32,440 nt of DNA from contig NZ_LHZC01000027.1 in NCBI RefSeq assembly GCF_001580615.1, positions 1 through 32,440 of the forward strand, read 5' to 3'. Shown here one piece after another: positions 24,889 to 32,149 of the stretch. Positions within the stretch are counted from its first letter, which is position 1. Every line of letters begins with the position of its first letter. This stretch comes from Acetobacter malorum. GTDB lineage: Bacteria; Pseudomonadota; Alphaproteobacteria; Acetobacterales; Acetobacteraceae. Under the pieces are notes generated by a model, which worked only from the letters and a program-made list of their open reading frames with translations, ran no database searches and had not been told where the DNA came from. Made by a program: the position numbers and the translations under genes.

Positions 24889-24948
24889 AATGGTTCTGAT
24901 CAAGTCGCTGTGCCTTTCCCCCTTGCTCCCGATGTGATCAAAACCATT
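24889..24948 (+). promoter_or_regulatory. Long inverted repeat upstream of acs
   Basis: AATGGTTCTGATCA (24889-24902) and TGATCAAAACCATT (24935-24948) are inverted arms matching at 13 of 14 positions, separated by 32 bases. The acs start lies 55 bases further on. The arms could be paired binding sites for a regulator or a leader RNA stem. No textbook -35/-10 pair was found nearby. Confidence 0.45.
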
Positions 24949-25002
24949 CTGCCCCTGTAATCAGACAGAGCAGGGTAGAAAAAGATAAGGAGCGGAACGA
25001 GC

Positions 25003-26928
25003 GTGCCAGAAGCGTTTAAAGCTCCGGCTGGAGCAGGTCTGACAGCCGGGCAATATGAGGATATGGTGCAAAAGGCGCATCAGGATCCTGAGACCTTCTG
25101 GCTGGATCAGGCCCGCAAGCTGGCCTGGCATATTCCGCCGCAACAGGCGTCCCGCTCTGACTTTAAGAACGATGTGCGCATTGACTGGTTTTCTGACGGA
25201 CGGCTGAACGTCTCGGAAAACTGTTTGGACCGGCATGTCCGCACCCAGCCTGATAAGGTCGCGCTGATCTGGCAGGGGCAGGATGAGGACCAGAAGGAAA
25301 GCCTGACCTATCAGGAGCTTCACGCCCGCGTCTGCCGTCTTGCCAATGTGATGCGGCGTCTGGGTGTCAAAAAAGGTGATTGCGTTGCCATCCATCTGCC
25401 CATGGTGGCGGAAGGCGTGATCGCCATGCTGGCCTGTGCCCGCATTGGTGCGGTGCACGTGGTGCTGTTTGGCGGTTTTTCTGCCGATGGTCTGGCCGAG
25501 CGCCTGAGCGACAGCGGGGCCGTGCTGGTGCTGACGGCAGATGTGGCGCGCCGGGGCGACAAGCGCATTCCCAGCAAAACGACCATGGATGAGGCCATTA
25601 CGCGCTGTGGCGCGGAAAGCCGCGTGCAGCATGTTCTGGTGGTGGCTGTGACCGGCGCAGACGTGCCCATGCAGCCGGGGCGGGATCTGTCTTACGCGGA
25701 TGAAGTGGCGCAGGAACTGCCGGACTGCCCGGCAGAAAGCATGAGCGCGCTGGACCCGCTCTTTCTGCTTTACACATCCGGTAGCACCGGGCGGCCTAAG
25801 GGACTGGTGCATGGCTCTGGTGGGTATCTGGTCTGGGCGGCGTTTACCCATGCCACTGTGTTTGACCACAAGCCGGACGATATTTTCTGGTGCACGGCCG
25901 ATACCAGCTGGATTACCGGCCATACCTATGTGGTTTATGGCCCGCTGGCCAATGGCGGCACCATTCTGGTGTATGAAGGTCTGCCTTCATGGCCCGCGCC
26001 GGGCCGCTGGTGGGATGTGATCGACCAGTATGGCGTAACAGCCTTCTATTCTTCTCCGACCGTGGTGCGCGCTGCCATGCGGGAAGGTGATGATGTGGTG
26101 CGGAGCCGTTCACTGGCCAGCCTGCGGGTGATCGGTACGGTGGGCGAGCCCATCAGCCCGGAAGCCTGGCAGTGGTTCCATGATGAAGTCGGCAAAGGCC
26201 GCTGCCCGGTGGTGGATACCTGGTGGCAGACGGAAACCGGCGGCGTGATGATTACCGCCGCCGCTGGCTGTGTGACACCGCGCCCCGGTGCCGCGTGCCT
26301 GCCGTTGCCGGGCGTTGGCGCTGCGCTGCTCGATACGCAGGGGCAACTCGTCGAAGGTCCGGGGGAAGGGCTGCTGTGCATGGCGCGCTCGTGGCCGGGG
26401 CAGGCTCTGTCTATCTGGAAAGACCACGACCGTTTCCGTCAGACCTACTTTACCACCTGTCCGGGCTACTACTTCACCGGGGATGGTGCACGTCGGGAAG
26501 CGGATGGCTATTACTGGATTACCGGCCGCGTGGACGATGTGGTGAATGTATCCGGCCACCGGATTGGCACGGCGGAAATTGAGGACGCCGTGGCGATGGG
26601 CCACGAGGTGGTGGAAAGTGCCGCTGTTGGCATTCCGCATGACCTCAAAGGTCAGGGGCTGGTGGTGTTCGTGGTGCCAAAGGAAGAGGGTGTGTTCCAC
26701 CCCTCAGCCGTCAACCGCGCTGTAGCTGCCGGGGTTGGGCGGTATGCAGTGCCCGAGAAAATCTATGTGGTGCGGGACCTGCCCAAAACACGGTCAGGCA
26801 AAATTGTCCGCCGCCTGCTGCGCAAGATTGCCATGCATGACCTGAAAGGGCTGGGCGATCTGTCCACGCTGGCAGACCCCGACATTGTGCAGGAACTGAT
26901 TGCATTGGTGAAGACGCAGGACGCGTAA
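25003..26928 (+). CDS. acs: Acetyl-coenzyme A synthetase (AMP-forming)
   Basis: Activates acetate to acetyl-CoA through acetyl-AMP; in acetic acid bacteria this supports acetate reuse. Its 641 residues match the usual Acs length (about 650). Motifs: phosphate-binding YTSGSTGRPKG (257-267), DTWWQTETGG, FTGDGARREADGYYWITGR, VNVSGHRIGTAEIE, and the C-terminal PKTRSGKIVRR (594-604) with Lys600, the catalytic lysine that acetylation silences in this family. Start is GTG at 25003, with AAGGAG about 10 bases upstream. It stands alone between two terminators, with a long inverted repeat upstream. Propionyl-CoA synthetase is the closest alternative. Confidence 0.93.
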   Translation: MPEAFKAPAGAGLTAGQYEDMVQKAHQDPETFWLDQARKLAWHIPPQQASRSDFKNDVRIDWFSDGRLNVSENCLDRHVRTQPDKVALIWQGQDEDQKESLTYQELHARVCRLANVMRRLGVKKGDCVAIHLPMVAEGVIAMLACARIGAVHVVLFGGFSADGLAERLSDSGAVLVLTADVARRGDKRIPSKTTMDEAITRCGAESRVQHVLVVAVTGADVPMQPGRDLSYADEVAQELPDCPAESMSALDPLFLLYTSGSTGRPKGLVHGSGGYLVWAAFTHATVFDHKPDDIFWCTADTSWITGHTYVVYGPLANGGTILVYEGLPSWPAPGRWWDVIDQYGVTAFYSSPTVVRAAMREGDDVVRSRSLASLRVIGTVGEPISPEAWQWFHDEVGKGRCPVVDTWWQTETGGVMITAAAGCVTPRPGAACLPLPGVGAALLDTQGQLVEGPGEGLLCMARSWPGQALSIWKDHDRFRQTYFTTCPGYYFTGDGARREADGYYWITGRVDDVVNVSGHRIGTAEIEDAVAMGHEVVESAAVGIPHDLKGQGLVVFVVPKEEGVFHPSAVNRAVAAGVGRYAVPEKIYVVRDLPKTRSGKIVRRLLRKIAMHDLKGLGDLSTLADPDIVQELIALVKTQDA

Positions 26929-27014
26929 GGTTCTGGTGCGACACGAGAAGGAGGTGCGTGCAGCGCGTCCCCAGCCCTGATTGTGCTGGAAATTCCGTGT
27001 CACATAACACAGCG

Positions 27015-27048
27015 AAAAGGGGACGGCCCATGTGGCCAGCCCCCTTTT
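27015..27048. terminator. Bidirectional terminator between acs and the CHRD gene
   Basis: AAAAGGGG (27015-27022) pairs perfectly with CCCCTTTT (27041-27048), with an inner GGCC/GGCC pairing. It has A and T runs on both flanks, so it can serve acs (plus) and the convergent gene (minus). Confidence 0.85.
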
Positions 27049-27079
27049 CTATCTCAACACTTAGACAAATGTGTTCAGA

Positions 27080-27529
27080 TTATTTGGTGTTGCTGCCCGG
27101 AGCCGGGACCAGCTGCGCGCGCACTTCACCATGCGGGTGGGCTACGGTGCCAAGACCCACAAACAGCTGACCGTGGCGATACAGATCAATCTGGTCCGCG
27201 CTGAGGGTGAGTGTGCCCGTCAGCGGCGCAACGTAGGGGCCTTTGAGGTCCGCAACCTTTTCAGCGGTTTTAGACAGGTCTTTTGCGGCCATCAGTTCAG
27301 CTCCAGTCACCGGGCCGGAAAGGTTGTTCCAAGTGATGGTGTAGCTGAGCAGATTGTTCTCGGTTTCCAGCGTGGCGCGCACGCCGCCCGTCACGTGGGA
27401 CGGAGAGGCTTTCTCGCTGGCGAAGATGCCTTCGGACTGGATGGTTTCTGCGTGGGAAAGAGCTGGCGCAAAAGCCAGAGCACCGGTCAGAAGAGCAGCA
27501 CTAAGCGTAAAATGTTTTTTTGGAATCAT
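27080..27529 (-). CDS. Secreted CHRD-domain protein
   Basis: A 149-residue exported protein with a signal peptide cleaved near residue 27 (SHA|ETI). The mature part matches the CHRD pattern: LLSYTITWNNLSGPVTGAELM in the middle and GQLFVGLGTVAHPHGEVRAQL near the end, with the typical HP.GE(I/V)R.QL motif. CHRD domains are beta-rich, first described in chordin; the bacterial role is unknown. Start ATG at 27527-27529 with AGGAG close upstream. It converges on acs with a shared terminator. A structured region lies upstream (27575-27629). Confidence 0.85.
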   Translation of the reverse strand: MIPKKHFTLSAALLTGALAFAPALSHAETIQSEGIFASEKASPSHVTGGVRATLETENNLLSYTITWNNLSGPVTGAELMAAKDLSKTAEKVADLKGPYVAPLTGTLTLSADQIDLYRHGQLFVGLGTVAHPHGEVRAQLVPAPGSNTK

Positions 27530-27574
27530 AATCGTCTCCTGTCGAAGTATAATTGTCTTACAGGAGGTCTAAAC

Positions 27575-27629
27575 GCGCTCTTTCTAAAAAGGTTCCAAAT
27601 TGGGTTTTTAGAAATTTCTGAAAGAGCGC
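27575..27629. repeat. Nested inverted repeats upstream of the CHRD gene
   Basis: GCGCTCTTTC (27575-27584) is the perfect inverse of GAAAGAGCGC (27620-27629). TTTCTAAAAA (27581-27590) is the perfect inverse of TTTTTAGAAA (27605-27614). The two pairings share TTTC at 27581-27584, so they compete in part. On the minus strand this lies 46-100 bases before the CHRD start, in its probable leader. Confidence 0.55.
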
Positions 27630-27704
27630 ATGTTTGTGTTGTGAGAAATGTCTTTATTTCTGATGAATACGCTGGCGAATAGTTTTGAAAGCGTTATTTA
27701 TTGA

Positions 27705-27950
27705 CTATTCAGAGAGCGCGATGGGAGCAAAACGCGGCACACCGTTTACGGTTTCCTGCCACATGGCCAGCGGGCGCACCCAGTAATCCCCGCGCGCTTC
27801 ACTGCGGTAGGTGACCAGCCATTCCTCGGTCTCGCTGTGGCGCCCTACGCAAATCACGGTATAAAGTCCGCCTTTATAATGTCGGTACGGGCCGGGGCGC
27901 GGATGGTCGGGTTCGGGTGTATCGAGCGTATTGGGATCGTGCATTTTCAT
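27705..27950 (-). CDS. DUF1653-domain protein
   Basis: An 81-residue cytosolic protein. The DUF1653 signature is present: PGPYRHYKGGLYTVICVGRH, then WLVTYRSEARGDYWVRPLAMW, ending VPRFAPI. Start ATG at 27948-27950 (MKMHDPN). The frame is open further upstream, but that part runs antisense to the start of the next gene and looks non-coding. The ribosome-binding site is weak. Function of the family is unknown. It is divergent from the gene at 27991, with only 40 bases between starts. Confidence 0.8.
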   Translation of the reverse strand: MKMHDPNTLDTPEPDHPRPGPYRHYKGGLYTVICVGRHSETEEWLVTYRSEARGDYWVRPLAMWQETVNGVPRFAPIALSE

Positions 27951-27990
27951 GGTAGTCTTCTGTTCCACAGCTTGCGGGGGGATCGCAACC

Positions 27991-28605
27991 TTGAACCGAC
28001 ATGTTCTTTCAGGCCGGATGCTGGCAGGCCTTGCCGTGCTGGCGTTAAGCGCCGTGCCCGGCCATGCCGCAACACACGGAAAGGCCAGCACGCACAAAAG
28101 CAGCGCGCACAAAGGGCATGCCAGCAAGGGGACGGCACAGCAGAGCGGGGACCCGGTGGTGATGACCAGCCAGCCCGGCTCCGCACTGGATAAACAGGCC
28201 CGCATCCTGAATGCGGAAGATCTGGCCTCCGCCGCCCGGCACCATGAAAAACCGCTTGTGCTGATTGGCTCGGCTCCGCTTTCCACCACGGGCAAGAGTA
28301 TCGGCCTGTTTGTGCAGGTGCAGTCCGCCAGCCTATGCGGCTCTGCGGGCTGTTCGACCGATGTTTACCTGCAGCAGAAAGGTGGCTGGACCAAAGTGCT
28401 GGATTCCGTCAGTGGTCCCATCAGCCTGCTGCCCACAACGCATGGCATCATGAAAGATATTCTGGTGGACGGGTCTGATCGCTGGATCTGGAAAAAAGGC
28501 ACCTATACCGACACACTGGTGGCGACTGACCTGCCGGGCTTCAAAACGTCCATCCGTCGCCATCAGGCGGCTATGAAAAAAAGCGGCCATCCGGTTTCTG
28601 AATAA
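27991..28605 (+). CDS. Secreted protein of unknown function with a His/Lys-rich linker
   Basis: A 204-residue protein. I chose the TTG at 27991 because GGGGGAT lies about 8 bases upstream and it gives a complete signal peptide (NRH...GRMLAGLAVLALSAV, cleavage near GHA|ATH); an ATG at 28018 would lose the charged end. A low-complexity linker rich in His, Lys and Ser (about 32-55) leads to a folded part with LVLIGSAPLSTTGKSIGLFV, a Cys pair in LCGSAGCSTDVYL and GGWTKVLDSV. It reads as a periplasmic beta-rich domain, but no family was recognised. The next small membrane protein gene follows after 74 bases. Confidence 0.7.
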   Translation: MNRHVLSGRMLAGLAVLALSAVPGHAATHGKASTHKSSAHKGHASKGTAQQSGDPVVMTSQPGSALDKQARILNAEDLASAARHHEKPLVLIGSAPLSTTGKSIGLFVQVQSASLCGSAGCSTDVYLQQKGGWTKVLDSVSGPISLLPTTHGIMKDILVDGSDRWIWKKGTYTDTLVATDLPGFKTSIRRHQAAMKKSGHPVSE

Positions 28606-28679
28606 AGACCCTGTTGGACAAGCCGGCCCGGTGTGGCCGTCGGCTGGCTGTGATGGCCTGAAAAAAGAACGGAGACTGC

Positions 28680-28982
28680 ATGCCGGATAAAAGGCACCCC
28701 CCGACTGCCGCAGGCAGCCTCGGGCGTACCCTGCTGAAAACACTGTGTACCGTAGCGCTGACGGCTTTGCTGATTGCCCTGCTGCGGGAAGGACTGAGCC
28801 TGCTGCCGTGGGTGGACCGTAAAACAGGCCAGCATGCCGGATCTGCTGTGCTTCAGGTGCTGGCCGCCGATGGCAACGCCAGCCAGCAGCAGATGATTGC
28901 TGCTGGCCTGATGGTGCTGTGTTTCCTGCTGGCAATTGTTCTGGTGCGCTGGGGCGAAGGGCTATTAGACCGCAGTCGCTGA
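28680..28982 (+). CDS. Small two-span membrane protein
   Basis: A 100-residue protein with two predicted membrane helices (about 18-36, LLKTLCTVALTALLIALL; and about 73-90, MIAAGLMVLCFLLAIVLV). Start ATG at 28680 with CGGAGA upstream. It has no recognised family. It follows the secreted protein gene on the same strand, and its last 18 bases overlap the end of the convergent methyltransferase gene. Confidence 0.65.
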   Translation: MPDKRHPPTAAGSLGRTLLKTLCTVALTALLIALLREGLSLLPWVDRKTGQHAGSAVLQVLAADGNASQQQMIAAGLMVLCFLLAIVLVRWGEGLLDRSR

Positions 28983-29909
28983 GGCAGCCTCGGCCTGTGA
29001 CCAGAAAAACGTCAGCTCATGCTTGTTATGGGCCAGATGGCGCAGGCTGCCACCCGGAATGGCCTCAAAGGCTGTCACGGTCTCATGGTCCGTTTCACCC
29101 TGAAATTTGACCGTCAGCACCATATTCTTGGTGCGGCCTGACTCAATCCAGCGTCTGGCCAGTGCCAGCAGGCGGGCCGGGTAGGCGATGATATCGGAAA
29201 ACACCCAGTCCACTTCCGGGAAGGACGAGGGTTCCAGCCCAAAGGCGCTCCCCTGCTGGAACTGCACATGCGGCATGGCGGCTACAGCCGGGTCCAGCGG
29301 GGCGCGGTCAATGGCCGTAACATCCGCACCAAGCTCGGCAATAGCCCATGTCCAGCCGCCGGGTGTGGCACCCAGATCCAGACAGGTTTCACCCGGTTGC
29401 GGCCAGCGGCGCAGCAGGGTGCAGGCTTCCCATAGTTTCAGATAAGCGCGGGACGGCGGCCCTGTCCGGTTTTCCACAAATTTTGGCGCACCGTTAATAA
29501 ACGGACTGCTCTTGCGGGCGGAAAACAGCATGGTTTCCGGGCTCAGCAACGTCCACGCGCCCAGTGGCGCAGTGGGTGCTGCCGTCGGGAAGGTGAGGAG
29601 GGCGGCTTTGATGGGGGGCAGATTGCTTTCAATCAGCGCAGCGCGCCGGAAGAAATCTGCGGCATACAGGCTCCAGTTCCGCTGGCGGCCACGCAGGATT
29701 TTTGCGGCCCCCTTGATGGAGGGAATGGTGACCAGTTCCGGCTCTTCCCACACATCCAGCGCCCAGGGTGAAAACACGGAGGGCTGGGAGGATAAGGCGA
29801 GCTGGCCGTGCCAGCGGTCTACGGTGACGCCGCGCCGCTGCAAATCCTGTTCCAGAACCGCTTCCAGCCCTTCCGGCCCAAGCCATGCGCCACGAATAAT
29901 CTCGGTCAT
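28965..29909 (-). CDS. RlmM-like 23S rRNA 2'-O-methyltransferase
   Basis: A 314-residue SAM-dependent methyltransferase with a C-terminal FtsJ/RrmJ-type Rossmann domain: motif I LDLGATPGGWTW (177-188), motif IV WVFSDIIAYP and a LTVKFQG strand. The K-D-K-E tetrad of ribose 2'-O-methyltransferases is visible as Lys158, Asp239, Lys268 and Glu298. The N-terminal half resembles the RlmM RNA-binding region, which makes RlmM (modifies C2498 of 23S rRNA in E. coli) the best match; it is shorter than the 366-residue E. coli protein. The start ATG (29907-29909) overlaps the stop of the DUF423 gene by ATGA, which settles the start and implies coupling. Confidence 0.75.
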   Translation of the reverse strand: MTEIIRGAWLGPEGLEAVLEQDLQRRGVTVDRWHGQLALSSQPSVFSPWALDVWEEPELVTIPSIKGAAKILRGRQRNWSLYAADFFRRAALIESNLPPIKAALLTFPTAAPTAPLGAWTLLSPETMLFSARKSSPFINGAPKFVENRTGPPSRAYLKLWEACTLLRRWPQPGETCLDLGATPGGWTWAIAELGADVTAIDRAPLDPAVAAMPHVQFQQGSAFGLEPSSFPEVDWVFSDIIAYPARLLALARRWIESGRTKNMVLTVKFQGETDHETVTAFEAIPGGSLRHLAHNKHELTFFWSQAEAASATAV

Positions 29910-30289
29910 CCGCGTACCCATCCGGCAGCAAGGCAGAGCCATGAAAGAATAAGAATGCTTCCCCCGGTTGGGGCCACGTGGGCGGCATGCTGGCCGGTAA
30001 AGGCGGTGTAATACACGCCCCCGCAGAACAGCAGCGTGCCCAGCAGTAGACCGCAGCCGCCAAGTACCAGCGGTTTGGTCGGGCGGTCCCGCGTAGTCAG
30101 GCCGAGCGCCAGTAGGGCGAGGGCGTGCCACATCTGCATTTCCAGTGCGCCATGCGCCATCAGGCGGCCGCCGGGGCCAAAATCAGCCTCGGGCAGATGG
30201 GTGGTGAGCGCGCCCATAATGGTGCCGGTGCCAGCAAGCAGAGCGCCGCAAACGCGCCATGAACGGGGAAGACTGGATAATGAAAGCAT
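29906..30289 (-). CDS. DUF423 (YgdD-type) membrane protein
   Basis: A 127-residue inner-membrane protein with about four hydrophobic segments. The family pattern is clear: an N-terminal GALLAGTGTIMGALTTH, a middle MWHALALLALGL, then GTLLFCGGVYYTAFTG and a final GGSILILSWLCLAAG. In E. coli, ygdD is next to rlmM; the same pairing here supports both calls. It is translationally coupled to the downstream methyltransferase through an ATGA overlap. Function is unknown. Confidence 0.88.
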   Translation of the reverse strand: MLSLSSLPRSWRVCGALLAGTGTIMGALTTHLPEADFGPGGRLMAHGALEMQMWHALALLALGLTTRDRPTKPLVLGGCGLLLGTLLFCGGVYYTAFTGQHAAHVAPTGGSILILSWLCLAAGWVRG

Positions 30290-30361
30290 GATGCCGCCTT
30301 ATAGAGGCAGAACCGGGCAGGGCGGAAGCAGAAACCTGCCATCAGGAAAGAGGATGAGCGT

Positions 30362-30940
30362 ATGAGTATCCGCATTGATCGTGTTGTGACCCGTGGTGGT
30401 GATGCCGGGCAGACCTCTCTGGGTGATGGTTCCCGCGTGACCAAGGACAGTACCCGGATTGAAGCTATGGGATGTCTGGATGAGCTGAATGCCGTGGTCG
30501 GGCTGTTGCGCAGCCATGTGGCGGCGGAGAGCGCAGATGCCAGCCAGTTGGCGCAGCTCCAGAACTGGCTTTTTGATATGGGGGCCGACCTGTGCCAGCC
30601 GGAAGGCCCCAAAGCGCACAAAGCCAGCCGCCTGAGTGGTGAGAGTGTGGTGGAACTGGAACGCTGGATAGAGCAGTTGCGGCAGGCGCAGGCCCCGTTG
30701 ACCAGTTTTGTGTTGCCCGGCGGCGCACAGGCCGCCGCATGGGCGCATCTGGCCCGCACACAGACTCGTACAACAGAGCGGCGTGTGGTGGCACTGGCGC
30801 AGCAGGAGGCCGTGAACCCGGAACTTTTAAAAATGCTGAATCGGCTGTCTGATTATTTCTTCGTGCTGGCACGGCATTTTAATCAGGATGGCAGGACGGA
30901 CCTTGTCTGGACCCCGGCAGCGCAGCGGGTAGCGGTATAA
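30362..30940 (+). CDS. Cob(I)alamin adenosyltransferase, PduO type
   Basis: Transfers the adenosyl group of ATP to cob(I)alamin, making coenzyme B12. Its 192 residues carry the PduO/MMAB motifs: TRGGDAGQTSLGDG (10-23, ATP phosphate binding), DELNAVVG (40-47), FVLPGG (116-121), HLARTQTRTTERR (129-141) and MLNRLSDYFFVLAR (158-171). Start ATG at 30362 with AGAGG upstream. It is divergent from the DUF423 gene and closed by its own terminator. It links to the riboswitch-associated receptor at the start of the window by pathway only. Confidence 0.93.
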   Translation: MSIRIDRVVTRGGDAGQTSLGDGSRVTKDSTRIEAMGCLDELNAVVGLLRSHVAAESADASQLAQLQNWLFDMGADLCQPEGPKAHKASRLSGESVVELERWIEQLRQAQAPLTSFVLPGGAQAAAWAHLARTQTRTTERRVVALAQQEAVNPELLKMLNRLSDYFFVLARHFNQDGRTDLVWTPAAQRVAV

Positions 30941-30950
30941 AATCAGGTTT

Positions 30951-30986
30951 ACGGGTGGTTGTTTTTCTAAAACCACCCGTGTTTTT
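30951..30986 (+). terminator. Rho-independent terminator after the adenosyltransferase
   Basis: ACGGGTGGTT (30951-30960) pairs perfectly with AACCACCCGT (30971-30980) around a 10-base loop, followed by GTTTTT. Confidence 0.88.
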
Positions 30987-31403
30987 GAAGTAATAACACT
31001 AAAAAATGATTATAGTGTTCCGCTAAGAAATTTTTAAAAATACAGTCCATTTTGCAAAGACATTTTAAGAGTTCTTCTTGCGCTGTTTTAAGCAGATCAG
31101 GCGGTATGCTGCGATAAATGACGGATTTTTCATAGAAAACAGGCGCGCTATTCCCAGAAACCCTTTGAAAACCGGGAAATGCGTGATAAGCAGGAGCGAC
31201 AAACCCGTCTAAGTGCTTTTAAAGCTCAGGCAGGTCTTTACCAACAAATATCATGGAACCTGTTGGGTCACACCCACCTTGCCCTTGGCAGGGAAAAACG
31301 TTTTCCGGATTGCTCTGGCTGGAGTGGGCGCATCGTCCAGCATCAGTTTTGTGTGGCAAATCCGGTTTTCATGTTTGACAGAGTCAGGAAAGTATAAAGA
31401 AGC
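30987..31403. other. Intergenic stretch, AT-rich at its start, no supported gene
   Basis: About 417 bases between the terminator and the coiled-coil gene. The first 100 bases are AT-rich and contain AACACTA (30995-31001) inverted as TAGTGTT (31013-31019), an operator-like palindrome. A TTGACA (31375-31380) has no -10 at normal spacing. Open frames at 31179-31407 lack protein-like features. Confidence 0.5.
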
Positions 31404-32087
31404 GTGACTTCCGAATTTATGAAGACACCATCATTTTTATCCACCTCACGGGGTGACGAAAAACGTGATGAGGCTTTTGAAGAAGCCTCCCTGCGCAACG
31501 CTCTGGAACGGCTTGGATCGCCCAGCCGCGCTCGCGCAGGAACGCCTCGCCCCGCAGCAGATCCCGCTCAGGGCAAACGCCGCCGTTTTGTAAAAGATGG
31601 TGATGTGCAGGTAGAGAAACATTCTCTGGCGCGCACAACGCCCCGCACGCTGGCCATGCCGCGCACGGCAACCACATCGCGCGCTGTGCATTTTTCCGAT
31701 GAAGAAAACTCGGAAGTTTCCAAACTGCGCCGCCAGCTGGCAGACGAAAAACTGCGTGCTGAAGAGGCCGAACGCCAGATTGAGTCCTTGCAGACCGCGC
31801 AGCGCGGGCTTGAAACCCGTCAGGCCCATGCGGATATCATGGTGCGTGAGCTGAAAGGCAAGCTGACCCAGCGTGAGGAAGAGCTGACTGAAGCCGGTCG
31901 TAACCTGCGGAGCGCCCAGCGCACCGTGGAAGCGCTGGAAGAAGAAATGCAGGCTCTGCGCAAAAAGCTGGAAGCGCGCCCGCGCGGTCGCCCGCGCCTG
32001 AAACCGCTTGAAACTGCGGCGGAAGAAGACGAGGTGCTGGTGGTGGAAAATGATGAGCCGCAGCCCGTTAAGTGGTGGAAAGACTGA
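31404..32087 (+). CDS. Coiled-coil protein with an AT-hook-like motif
   Basis: A 227-residue cytosolic protein. The N-terminal 95 residues are basic and low in complexity (Arg, Pro, Thr, Ala). A long charged helix with heptad character spans about 103-190 (SKLRRQLADEKLRAEEAERQ and onward). It is followed by RPRGRPR (192-198), which has the GRP core of AT-hook minor-groove binders, and an acidic tail ending PVKWWKD. Start taken as GTG at 31404 with AAAGAAG close upstream; ATG 31419 is in frame but has no visible site. A DNA-associated or nucleoid role is inferred from the motif; no named family was recognised. Confidence 0.75.
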   Translation: MTSEFMKTPSFLSTSRGDEKRDEAFEEASLRNALERLGSPSRARAGTPRPAADPAQGKRRRFVKDGDVQVEKHSLARTTPRTLAMPRTATTSRAVHFSDEENSEVSKLRRQLADEKLRAEEAERQIESLQTAQRGLETRQAHADIMVRELKGKLTQREEELTEAGRNLRSAQRTVEALEEEMQALRKKLEARPRGRPRLKPLETAAEEDEVLVVENDEPQPVKWWKD

Positions 32088-32109
32088 AATCCTGACACAT
32101 TTTGCAGTA

Positions 32110-32149
32110 AAGTGCGGGCATGAAGAATAATTCTGTCACGCCCGCACTT
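32110..32149 (+). promoter_or_regulatory. Hairpin with a start codon in its loop, possible weak terminator
   Basis: AAGTGCGGGC (32110-32119) pairs perfectly with GCCCGCACTT (32140-32149). The loop of 20 bases starts with the ATG of the next gene. It begins 22 bases after the stop of the coiled-coil gene. It may be a weak terminator, since only a few scattered T residues follow, or a structure that controls translation of the next gene. Confidence 0.45.

Noticed and set aside
29910..30131. In-frame extension of the RlmM-like gene by 74 codons
   Set aside because: It would overlap most of the DUF423 gene in another frame; the ATGA overlap at 29906-29909 gives a better start.
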